From: Apteryx mantelli
Taxonomy: Eukaryota; Chordata; Aves; Apterygiformes; Apterygidae
DNA length: 64,000 bases
NCBI RefSeq assembly: GCF_036417845.1
Contig: NC_089981.1
Location: forward strand, 77,789,268-77,853,267
Direction of reading: 5' to 3'
Part shown: one piece after another, positions 1-12,100 of the stretch
Layout: each line of letters starts with the position of its first letter
How positions within the stretch are numbered: the first letter of the stretch is position 1
Notes under the pieces: model-generated
Database searches by the model: none
What the model was told of the DNA's origin: nothing
Seen by the model: only the letters and a program-made list of their open reading frames with translations
Made by a program: the position numbers and the translations under genes

Positions 1-3000
1 ACCCTTAAAGCTGAGGAAATCTCTCAGGTGTGGAAAAAGCAGCTCAACTGTCCTTACGTTTATGAAACCTATTGCAACTGTGTATAAGTAGTAGAACTTT
101 ACAAATGGTGATTGTTTGCTGACTTTGATTTTTATAGAGTCCTGAATAGGATTTATACTCTTCTTGTTTATACAGTGTTCCTAGAAGTTTTCAAACTAGT
201 TCTTAATTTTTTTCCAGGGGCTTCTGAAGTGGTCCTGAATGTGTGTTCAATTGAACATTTTATACACTACCTGAAGGATTAATATTGAATCTGAAGAGAT
301 GCTATGATTGCTATTATATCTTGCCAGACTTAAAAGGGTTTCAGAAAAGTCACCTTTCTACCAAGAAAGCTGAGGTCCTTTAGCCACTGATCTGTCAGCT
401 TACATGCAGCTATATTTGTGGAATCCAGTTTAGTAGTGACTGGCTAGGGCATAGTCAACTGTACTGAACAGTGTTTTATTATGGCTTTAGAGTTGCTGGA
501 CTCTTTACATGACTTCCAGGTGTGTATATCCTGAAATTAAGCAGAACTTTGCTCTGCATCAGTGTTCTTTATAGGGAAAGTCCCCTGACTTGTCCCTGTA
601 GTTTTCTTCCTGCTTGAAGTTCATTGAAGGCATAAATCAGAGCTGTTAATTAAAGTAAGCTGGGAGCTCTGTGTTGCTGCTGATTTGGTTGGCCCTAAGC
701 TGAGGATCCTGGGATGATCCAGCTTGGAAGAGACCTCTGAAAGTTGCTAGTCCAACCTCCTGCTCAAAGCAGGGTCAACTGTGAGGTCAGATCAGCTTGA
801 AGCAACAATGAAATAAGTAAAAGTGATTCTCTTGTTAATATTTACTGAGCTGTGTTTGGGCTCTACAAAAAGACTCTGGAAATCTACTTCTTTGATACTG
901 AAGTAGTCACAGGAATTTCCAGCGCAAAGTGTTGAAGCTAGCATTTCTGGCAGAAGCACTCTTTGCCACTGAGCAGAGTCCACCAGAAAACTCTACATGG
1001 GGTAAGTGAACCTTCTTACAATGGGTCAACCATGTTCCACAACTTTGTCCTTCAGCTAGCCCTGCAGGAATGAGAGGGAGAGCAGCGCAGGCATGGTGGA
1101 ACAAGCAAGCTGTAAGGGGCCTCCCGGACCACCAGTTCTGTTTTCTCTGTCCTTGCTAATATGCTGGGCATAACAGGTTCTGCGGTGTTCACTAGGGGAT
1201 TCTGTGAGACAAAGTGCTGCAGTAAGGATTACTTGGCCTCCTTTTTCAGATAGGGTTTAAGGAGCATCTGTAAAGTTCAATAAAGTTCACTTACTAATAG
1301 TCACAAGAGTCGATTTCTCATGCTGTTTGTATAGTGTTTTAACAAGTGCAGCTTTCTCAGATTATTCTGGTTATAGACCAGGGACCATTAAATCCCTGAA
1401 CAGCATGGTATTGAAGAGGTATCAAGCTACAGATAATAATTTAAGACTTCAAAGCTCCAAAAATGCAGAAGAAATTGTCTTCAAAAGTGTAACATCTCAG
1501 TCCTTTATGTCTTCTCTTTACAGCGCCAGTGCAAAATATTCATGACCAGTGTGTAGTCTACAGTTCAAGATCACTTAATTCTCTGGACTAGGGAGATTCT
1601 CTTAAGAGGATTTTCAGAAGTAAATTTTTTATTAAATGTTTGCCCTAGCTTAAAGACCTAATATTCTCTCTTAATCTCACTTATTGCTACAGCTCACGGA
1701 AAGCCGGTCTCCAGGCAAACCTGATATTGAATAGTGTTAAGTATCTATAGGAAGGGATTGTCATGACTACAGTTGAAATAATCTGAGATAAATTAATAAT
1801 AATTAAACAAAAAAACCTTCCTTCCCTTTCTGCTCTCATATTTTTTCAAGCTTGGAAGGAGATGTAGATTATATGGTATGTTTCAGAAAGCTGTAAATTT
1901 AAGTTAGCTAACGAAAAAATTCAGGAAAAGTTCACATCTGTCATAGAAGTGTGATTAAAGGCCATCTTGATATAATGTGGCTTACTGTTTGAGAAATAGT
2001 AGTATGAAACCTCTAAGTCTTGGATCAATAGCATATCAAAAGCATGAATCTTGGATAGAAATTAATCTGGCTTTGACTTTAGAATTATGCACAGTTACAG
2101 AACTAAGGTAATTGCGCATCCTAATCAGACCCTTGAAACATCAAAATCTGAAAACTTCAATATTTGCTCAGACTGAGGTAACTGCTTTTTGTTTTCTTCC
2201 TAGTGTCCAGGAACTTAAAACTGTGTTTATAATGTTCCACTCAACCATCTTCCTCCTGGAATTCATGCTTCAGGGAGGATGTGCAATTGCTAGTTCTGCC
2301 CTCCCCCCCCCCCAGCTTCCTCAGCATGTGGTTTACAGATAATTTTGCTAAAAAAACGTTCTATAAGAGTTAACTAAATTGGAATGGAAGTCCCCAAAAC
2401 AGTTGTACAATCTCTGTTTATTTCTGGAGAACGAATTAATCACAAAGAACTGAATAGTATTGCACGGTCAATTTTTCTTCTGGTGGAGCATAAGATTCTG
2501 TAGAGATTTTCAATCTGTTGGAGGACAGGACTTGGAAGCCGTTGGTGCCCAAGGTATACCAGTTTTGTTCAGCTGCATCGCTGCCTTTAGACAGGTTTTG
2601 AGTGAGATTCTGCTTGTTCTTGTTAACTGACTGAGTTCATAGTACCCGTTATTCCTTGTTGCTTTGTCCAAGGGGTACTTCAAATGCCACTCTGTTGGAA
2701 TCTGAATGTTTGGAAAAAGGCCTGCTCAGAATTAGTAAACTGATTCAGAAAACTGTTTTAATGAAATATAATGGAAGGACAGACTGCTAGTGCAGCTATG
2801 AGTTGGCCTAAGTGCTATTACCAGTCTTGATTAGCTAAGATGTACTTTGACTTGCAGCACTTGAGCAAGGACTTAAGTTCATGTAGTTTCACTCCATTTC
2901 AAAGAACTGCTATCATCCTGACTCATCTGTGATGGATTAAGTTCCCCAAAGTGGACAAACTGGAATAGTTTTCTGTTCTGAATATTTTTCAGAAGAAGAC

Positions 3001-5991
3001 TTTAAAGGAATAGGGACAGGAATCATGAGTACAACTTGCTACCAGCTCAAGTAGAGGCAAGGGTGCCTTATCCTGTGCATCCAGCCTCCGTGTTCTTTAA
3101 CACTTAGTCCCAAGATCTTTCTTTTCTCTCTAAAGGTGCAACACTTTTTCTAAGAGGGGGACAGTTCCTAACACCTTGTTCAGTAAATAGTGTCAGATAC
3201 TGGGATTTTGACAGTCACGGGCTCAGATTTCATGTAAAAACTCCTTACTGAGAATCAGTCTCCCGCAGAACCACTATAGGAAGTGGTTTTAATGATGAGC
3301 TAATGAAATGCTGATTCCCAGGAGCTATTGAATTTTCTGAGTAAGCATTTTTCTTATCAAAATACAATAGCAACTATAAATTGTGCAGAAACAGAGAAAG
3401 AAAATGGCTTCTAGTCCTTATGGCCGTTGGCCCTACCCTATCTTCTGGTGAAGAGGGAACATGACCAAAAGTACTCTCATGCTTGTGGATTTGACCATAT
3501 CTCCAAGGGACAGCTATATCATAATCATAACTGAAAACACTAGCCGCATGTAAATAAAAAGCGGGACATCCCTGTCGGTAGAAGCCTAGCTTCTGATAAT
3601 TCTGGGTTGAATTAATTTGCTTACTCTCCATTTAAGTTCAGACAGATTGTCACTGCCATCTGCCTCCCAGAGGACAGCTAGAACAAGCACAGTTAAGTCT
3701 GTGCCTAGGTTTTATTTATCAGAATTTCATGTCTTACTAGATCTGTTATCACACAATTTCAGAAGATGGGGAACCTTAGTCACACTAGAAGTTTATGAGA
3801 CAACAAAAACAATAGTCAGTGATTATAAAACTCTAACCAGATGAAAGAGCAAGGTGGGTGTAGCTGCAATCTGAAGACCACCTCATTCTGTGCTGTTTGC
3901 CAGGGTAGTAAAGGTTCAGAAGGAGAAAACCCTGGGAATACTAGCAGTTTTCTGCTGGATGGGAGAGTCTCTGGTTCTCTAATTTCTCAGTGTGATTCAA
4001 GCTGAGTCCTATTTACTTTAAAAGAGATCTTTTTTTATGAATTGAGTTCTTCCGAGAAACTTTTGTCCAGAGGACTTACCTTTAGTCTTGTAGGTGAAAG
4101 GAGGGAAACATGGTACCTTATTCAGCTTTGCATTTCTTTGAGGTACAGAGGGATGTATTTATTTCTGTAGAATGGTCTTCCAGATAGAAACGCTACCTCT
4201 ATTTTGAGGATATCTCATGATATCACTTATTCTGCAGTGCTACAGGACAAGGGAATCTTGCATGATATATGAGATCTAATGCATGGCCTCTAGAGTTTGA
4301 TCTTTCAGCTTCGAGTTAGAGATTTACACGTGTCTGTGGATACTTTCATAGGCACATGCCTTTTCCTCTGATGTCCCAGTAGAGCTGGCATTCTATTTGA
4401 GTTCTCCTTGAAGAGGTATTGCTAATAAACTTTTTTAGCTTATAATGGATCTCTAAGCTCTAGAGAATACCTTTTTAATCTGCTAACTTGAGAAGCTGGA
4501 GTACATAATCTCATTTTGGAGTTTTCAACCAGGAGGCCATACACTTGATTAAACTGGTTTATGATATATGCTGCAAAACATAAGTGTAACTTTAATACTG
4601 TTGAATATATACACTGATTACATGTAACCCATGGTTAAATTTGCCTTGGAAATGGCTCAGCTGACATGATTCGCTGTGTAGCTTGTTTTTTCTCCACTGA
4701 CAGTTCTGGTTCTCATCTATAAAGATCCATGCACACCAACGGTTTGCTATTCTTTAAACTTCTGAGCACAAGATTTAATACATCAGAGTGGTTTTCTCTT
4801 ATGTGATGTTTGTCCTCTTCCTCATACAAGTTATATTTCTTATATTACTGACCTGACTTTTCTCAGACTACAAATACTGAAAAAGCTCATATATCAAAAT
4901 GAGAATCTGAGTCCCAATATTACAGTCTCATGTCTGTAATATTGAGTATCTGCAGCTTTCTAATTACAAGCTCTGATCCTTGTAAATAAGGAGTTAAAAA
5001 TGTTGAACCTGATGCATGATCTTGCATATTAAATGTGTGGGTTTTAATCTCGAGATGATGAAAGATAAGGTGTCTGTGTTCAGAAGTAATATGTAGATAA
5101 GCGTGGGTTACACAACTGAGAGAGAGCATTTTAGATTGCTTATCTATTGCTTTTGGTCCTTCTGACACTTCAGTGCCTTACTGTACAAATCTTCAGTTGC
5201 TTGTTGGTTCCTCTGTTTTGTTAGCACTTGTATTTTGTCTGAGCTGTATTTGGATTGTGTTCAGTAAATAAAATTGATCTATTGGCAATCCATAGAAATC
5301 TTTCTTCGTATAGAGTATTTTGATGTTTAAGTTGGTGTCAGAAGTGCAATTACTTTGTAGCTTAATGACTTAAAAATTTATTCTGTAATCACAGTATCAA
5401 CATCCTGAGTCTATGTTCCTAGAAATGTCTTTCCTAGAACCCGGTCGATTATTTTTAAGCCTTTAAAACAAACAAACAGCTATTGAGACTAATCTCTGAT
5501 TTTTGCTTTTTATAAAAGGATACATTTACATTACAAGGGTCAGGTGACTGCAAACATAATATTTTTAAATGGCAACTATCAAAACTGGTTGTACTTCGTA
5601 TTCAGGAAGCTGTTGCTAGAGAAGTAGAAGGTATATTGCCTCTACGGGATGGAATGCCTCTCCTGGCAGGAGAAACCTGGGATTGGGTTGGTCTTGAAGA
5701 CTCACTGCAGCCTTGGTTGCTGAATGGCTGTCACTGGTTTGTTATGTGATGTAATTGCAAAGGCTAGGCAGATATAGTGTTTAGCAAAGTTGAAAAAACA
5801 CACAAGTGTTATATAAAAAGATAAACTTGCTGAAGACACCTTTGATGTCTTCGATAAATACAAAGCTGCTTTTTAAAATAAGGTTTTGCAACTGCATTAA
5901 TTGTTGCTGTGTACAAATTCATTTGCAAATAGAAATTGTTACATACACACATTGTAATAAACTGTCTTAATTCTGTTTGCTCTCTTTGCAG
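1..5991. other. WDR20 intron 1 (3' part)
   Basis: Non-coding and AT-rich. It contains one CR1 LINE fragment (about 713-805) and a run of 11 C at 2303-2313. I see no other recognisable element. Short open frames here have no family resemblance, splice logic or codon pattern. Confidence 0.8.
713..805 (-). repeat. CR1 LINE 3'-end fragment
   Basis: The block has the wording of avian CR1 tails: a short gatccagcttggaagagacc start, then ctagtccaacctcctgctca, aagcagggtcaactgtgagg and the start of gtcagatcag. These occur in the order expected for the reverse complement of CR1, so the element lies on the minus strand. Only about 90 bases remain and the terminal 8-bp repeats are gone. It is an old, heavily truncated copy. 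Edges are approximate. Confidence 0.8.
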
Positions 5992-6174
5992 GCTGCGGAC
6001 TTGAGTAAACCAATAGACAAAAGGATATACAAAGGAACACAACCTACATGTCATGACTTCAATCACTTAACAGCCACAGCAGAAAGTGTGTCTCTTCTAG
6101 TGGGCTTCTCTGCAGGCCAGGTCCAACTTATAGACCCTATTAAAAAAGAAACTAGCAAATTATTTAATGAGGAA
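5992..6174 (+). CDS. WDR20: WDR20 coding exon 2
   Basis: This is a 61-codon exon between a tctctttgcag acceptor and a GAA|gtaagt donor, phase 0 at both ends. It encodes AADLSKPIDKRIYKGTQ through LIDPIKKETSKLFNEE, which is the first WD-repeat region of WDR20. The reading frame runs on a little into the intron after 6174, but the consensus donor and the exact join to RLIDKSR in the next exon settle the boundary. Confidence 0.95.
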
Positions 6175-9100
6175 GTAAGTAGAAGTCTTAATACTGTTGC
6201 ATGCAAATGTATTTGATATTAAACATCCTAGATTCTCAAAGTTCTGTAGATGGCTTCCTTTGCTTATACAGCTCATTATTCAGTCATTACCTTTGCTTTT
6301 CAGCTGTTTCATTGATCTTAGGATACCTATACAAAAATGCTATTCATGTAGGAAGCTTCTGGCGATTTAAGGAAGAAAAGATTAGGTAATGCTGTAATAA
6401 AGCTAATGACAATTAACTGGTGGAAAAAGGGTCTGCAAATCTAAATATTGCTGTATACCCTTTGCAGTCAGTTGTTCCAGAGGTTCCTGGTTTCAAACCA
6501 GGAACAAACATTTGAGCATCTATATAACTAATATATTAAGCTCAAAATACTCTAGTATTTCTATGGAAAGGGTGTTAAAACAAATTGTCCATATTGAGGA
6601 TTCCCAAGGGTTTGCTTGGGGTAGACTGTTTATTTAGGATATCAAGCTGAATGCTGCACGGGAAAAGCTGAAGGCTCATGAGGTCTTGGCAGTGTGACTT
6701 TCCTGAAAGAAACTCTGCACCTGATTTTTGCTGCTCTACAATAATAAAAGATTGAAGGGAGTACTGGGTGGGGAGGACATGACTTGTGCCAAGTTACAAG
6801 ACAACTGGCTCTGATTATCTGATAGTATTGGTATTTTTAGCAGGGTAAGTGTCTGGATGCTAATGATGGAAGAGATCTGGTAACTGATACAACTTTGACA
6901 GTATTTTCTGCTGAGGATAAGCTGTGGGAATTTGGTTGGTTTTTGTTTTGTTTTTGTTTTACTCCTTTTTGTTTTTTCATCCAACTGCAGATAAATCACG
7001 AGAATGATCACAAAGAGCTTTGCAGGTTATGTTTTAGAAATCTTAAATCTGGATAAGACCTTTGCAGATGAAGTTGAGTCTTGCTTAGCTTTCAACCTGA
7101 GCAGGCACATCTTTCCCACCTCAGGGAAGATGTGTTGACATTCTCTGTCTTTGTGCAAAGAAGATTCAAGTATTGTTCTCAATGGGGATGTTTTATAATT
7201 AGATCTGCCTAATTCCTCCTCAGCTTTCTAAAAGTAGCTACAACTAGATCAGAAGAAGGGAGTTTTTCTTCTTTTCTAGCATTTCCCACCTGTTCTTTCT
7301 CTTTGCTGTTTGAATGGGAAACTGCTGGAGATTCTTTTAATTTTGCACTGAATGCCCTTTTTGGTAGAAACCATTGTATAAGTAGTTGAAACTTTCATTC
7401 TAGCATTTTCCTCAACACCCTTTCCCCCCTGCCCCCCCAAAGAAACAAACAACCCCCCCCCCTAAAAACAAAAAAACTTTGGCACTGGTGCAGCTTCACC
7501 ATTGGGAGTGCTAGTCTGGATGTGAACAAGTCACTTGTGTAAGTACAGCTCTTATTTAATCTTGTTTTGATAGTAGCATAAATATTATAAGTAACTGGAG
7601 TTTAATATCACCAAGCAGTGCATACTCTTTTAGCTGAACTATAGTTACCTTGAGAAAAAACTCCTGCTAAAATACTTACATAAAGGTACAGCACATGTTT
7701 ACATGCCCTGATTTTGTTTACTGTCTAGCTTCTGCAGTGTAAAGCTGCACTGGCGGGGGAGTGAATAGTTCTAGTGGTAGGCAACAAGTGCTGGAAGTAC
7801 TGAGGCAACTTTGCATACTGTCTCTGTACTATAGCTAGAGTCACATCACTGTGATAGGGATACGTCTTGGACTCCTTGCTCGAAATTAAATAAGATGCTC
7901 TGTTTTTTACACAGCTAACAGAAGGATTTGCTCAGTACTGCCAAAACTACCAGCAGAGTAGATTGGAATTAAATGACAAATTCTTATTTCCTATGCTACT
8001 GTTAACTGCAATTACAACAAATTTTAAAACTTTTATATGTTTATTTTTAATCTGTCAGTTACAGTATAGAAACTTACCCTAGACATGTTTGGAAATTCTG
8101 AAATTAATAGGCTCATATCTAAAAGCTCTTTTAAGGAAGCATCAGTGAGCATTGATTTCTTTCCTTTTTTTTTTTTTTCTTTTTGTTTGTTTGAGTCAGC
8201 CTATTGGTTTTGAAATATGTTTAGAGTTTAGATAGTGTTTGAGAATAAACATACCTTCTATAGGCAAAACTGAGGTGGTCTAAAGGCAAGTTTTTGCCTC
8301 TTCTGACAAATTTTGCACTAGAGCTAGAACAATAGAGGTAAAAGAATTTGCCACCTGTCCTGTTAGTAATGGGGTGACTTAGGAAACCCAAAGCTGTTTT
8401 GACTGTCTCCTGTCATTGAAGCAATCAGGATAGCAGTTAATCACTGTGATTAGTGAAATAACCTGTTATGACACAGAAGGTTATGTCGAAGTTGCCTGAA
8501 TTAAAGCTATTGTATTTTGACTTGTTACTCTTATTTATTTCAACCCTATTGATGTAGAAGACAATAGGGACTTGAAAGACTGAGTGAGTGATACTGTGTA
8601 GCTCCTGGCAGCCTCTAAAAATCAAGCAGTGTTTCTTCTAGTTGTGACAGAATAAAATTAGCGTTGTTTTCTTATACACATCAACAGCTAAGTATACCTT
8701 AGACTCAACTGTTTGCTGGCAATAGTCGGTTATCCTCAAGTTAGCCAGCTGAACTCTAAGTCTCCTTCATCTTGGCTTATTTTTTGTCTATGTCCTTTTT
8801 TTTTTATTTAAACCATAGCCTTAAGCTGTGATTAAGGTATGGCTGCATTTTTTTCTTCTTTTTCTACTTGTGTTGCCAAAGCTGTTGGCCGGACCTTAAT
8901 GTATATTCCTTGATTGCTTCATTTTTTTTTCATTCCTTTGTCCTATGCCTATAATTTTGTCCCTTCAAGCTTGTTCAAACATGACTACTGAGATAATCTT
9001 ACTTTGCTTGTCTTCCTGACTGGTGACTGAAGTTCCTTCATTAACTGTTCTTTCACCAAGCTGAACACAAGCTTCTTATCCCAGCTGCTAAATCTCCAGC

Positions 9101-12100
9101 GATTAGCTTGATACTGCATTCAGTATTCATTATTGTAATGCCTCTGCCAGTGATACTAACTTCAAGTCTTGTTCTGCTGTGCTGCAGATGAGTACAAAGA
9201 GTCCCAGTTAAAAGCCTTTAAAACTTCAGAAATTCATAATTTCATAATTTTTACCTTCCTCTTGAATTTAAAGCACTCTTGGTTGAGAAGAGGGTGAGAT
9301 GTGGTTGCATGCTACAGATCACTTTCAAGTATTATGATCTCTTAATTCTGCCTATTCTCTCTGTTGGAGCTAACTGGTTCTCATTGCATATTGCAATCTT
9401 TTGTTTTGCTCATAGCTTCTTTGAGGTAAAATGATCAGGTTTGGAGGATTTTTGTACAATACCTAATATCATGTAGTCCATGATTTTGCACTTAAAATGC
9501 CATTTCTGATATAAAGTTAATTCCTCTTGCAAGCAGAGGCTGTATGTCAGGTTGAGCTATTCTAGTAGAGTAGTCCACGAAATCTTGCTGTGTCCTATCA
9601 GTGATAGTTTCATAAGCAGAAGGCTATTGTTTCTAGCAGGCAAGCTGGTCCGATGCTCCCTGTTCTTATTCTCTTGGTGTGTACAAGGTAACTTTCTGTC
9701 TAATATTTCTGGTATCATCGTTACTCAGACATGAATGATGTATATTAATGAACACATAAGACAGATTACTTAAAATATGACAATAGAAGTTGCACAAAGC
9801 TGCCATTTTGAAGCCACTTTGAGGAAAAAGTTCTAGATTAATTTTTCTCAACTCTCATACAAAATGACTAATTTAACCAATGAGAAATCACAGAAGAGAG
9901 GCTTACTGCTTTCACACTGAGGCTGACAGCAGCAAAACTGTACGAAAGTATAATCTAAAATGACCAAGTGCTGCTTTTCAGTGACAGGCACAGGTGTGGA
10001 ATAGATAACAGTCAATGTATTTATCCATTAGTTCATTTTTCTGAAAAACAGAATAGTAAATTTTGAGTTGTTTTAATGCTTTCGTGACTTGTTCTGGTAT
10101 TTCTTCATGCTCTTTGTATTTGCAGTCTTACCTTTCATGTAGCTGAGCTGTTCTTTCAGCCTGTAATCAATCTATGACCTCTTATGTTTGTATATATTAA
10201 AAAAAAATTACTTTTTCTTGAAATTGCAATCAAGCAATGGCATGGCTGACAATTGCTAGATTTAGAAGTCTACCAGAATTATAGTAGCAAACTCGAGGAG
10301 TCAAATTTTGTCTCTACCTCTCAGTTCTTCCAGCATTGAACACACTATGAACAGGGATATTTATTTAATGTGTTCCTTCATTCTTTTGTAATGATGGGAT
10401 CTATTAAAATGTTTTCCTTTAAAAGAAATATCATTTAAATCAGGTGGTGAGTGAGAGTATTGACAGGTCCTCGGCTAAAATATGGAAAGTAAGTGTGGAG
10501 TAGGGAGTCCAGGGAGCAAAGGATGTGGTACCTTCTGTGTTCAGTGAACTACATGCATTTAACTACTAACTTTCCATGTTAATAGAGTTACTGTATAGCA
10601 CTTGCTCCCTGAATCAGTATGAAGATTGTGCTGGTATAGGCTCCTAAAGTCTTGTCTTTTTTTTTTTTTTCTTCCCTCTCTCCAGAGGATTAACTTATGT
10701 GATTTCAGATAAAAACAGAGTGTAAATTTATTGTTGTTGATTTAAAACCTGTTTGCTATGTAGTACAGATGAGTAACAGCCTTTATTTTCTACAGTTTGT
10801 TTTGTGCTTTCTTGATTTTTCTCAAATGTTTGTTTCCTTTTCATGCTGCTCATCAACCTACAGAGCAAAAAATAAACCTAAGAACATTACCTTGAGATTC
10901 GTAACAACAGACTGACTTGATTGAAGTGTGTTCTTTGTGGAATATCACTGGACCACAATCATAATGTTTTACAGAGCTTTTTTTCTCTAAAAGTAATTTT
11001 CTCTTAATTGCCTGAAAAGTTTTTTTTTTTTTGCAAATACAGTAACACTATAGCTCCTTTGTAGACAGTTCAGCTCTCTTTAAGCTTTGTTCCCCTTCCT
11101 CTCCAAAAAGCTCAGATTTACAGTTCATCGTTAAAACTTTAATTATCAGACTTTCTGATGTGTATCTTCTTTGTTTTTCACAGAGACTAATAGACAAGTC
11201 CCGAGTAACCTGTGTAAAATGGGTACCAGGTTCGGAAAGCCTTTTCCTAGTAGCTCATTCCAGTGGCAATATGTACTTATATAACGTGGAGCACACTTGT
11301 GGTACCACAGCCCCGCACTACCAGCTACTTAAACAAGGAGAAAGTTTTGCAGTTCACACTTGCAAGAGTAAATCCACAAGAAACCCTCTGCTTAAATGGA
11401 CAGTAGGTGAGGGTGCCCTGAATGAATTTGCCTTTTCCCCAGATGGGAAATACTTGGCATGTGTGAGCCAGGATGGTTTTCTTCGTGTGTTTAACTTTGA
11501 TTCAGTGGAATTGCATGGTACAATGAAAAGCTACTTTGGAGGACTGCTATGTGTATGTTGGAGTCCCGATGGAAAATATATAGTAACAGGTGGAGAGGAT
11601 GACTTGGTAACAGTTTGGTCTTTTGTGGACTGTCGAGTAATAGCTAGAGGCCACGGACATAAATCATGGGTCAGTGTTGTTGCATTTGATCCGTATACCA
11701 CTAGTGTAGAAGAGAGTGACCCAATGGAATTTAGTGGAAGTGATGAGGATTTCCAAGACCTTCATTTTGGCAGAGATCGAGCAAATAGTACACAATCTAG
11801 GCTATCCAAAAGGAACTCTACAGACAGTCGTCCAGTAAGTGTTACATATAGATTTGGTTCAGTAGGCCAGGACACGCAGCTCTGTTTATGGGATCTCACA
11901 GAAGATATCCTCTTCCCCCACCAACCTCTCTCAAGAGCAAGGACACATACAAATGTCATGAATGCCACAAGTCCACCCGCTGGAAGTGGTGGAGCTAACC
12001 CAGGAAGTAATGGAAACAGTATCACAACACCTGGAAACTCTGTACCCCCTCCTCTTCCACGGTCAAACAGCCTTCCACATTCTGCAGTCTCAAATGCTGG

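Noticed and set aside
3374-3631. 85-codon minus-strand frame in WDR20 intron 1
   Set aside because: No recognisable domain, splice context or codon bias; expected by chance in this much sequence.
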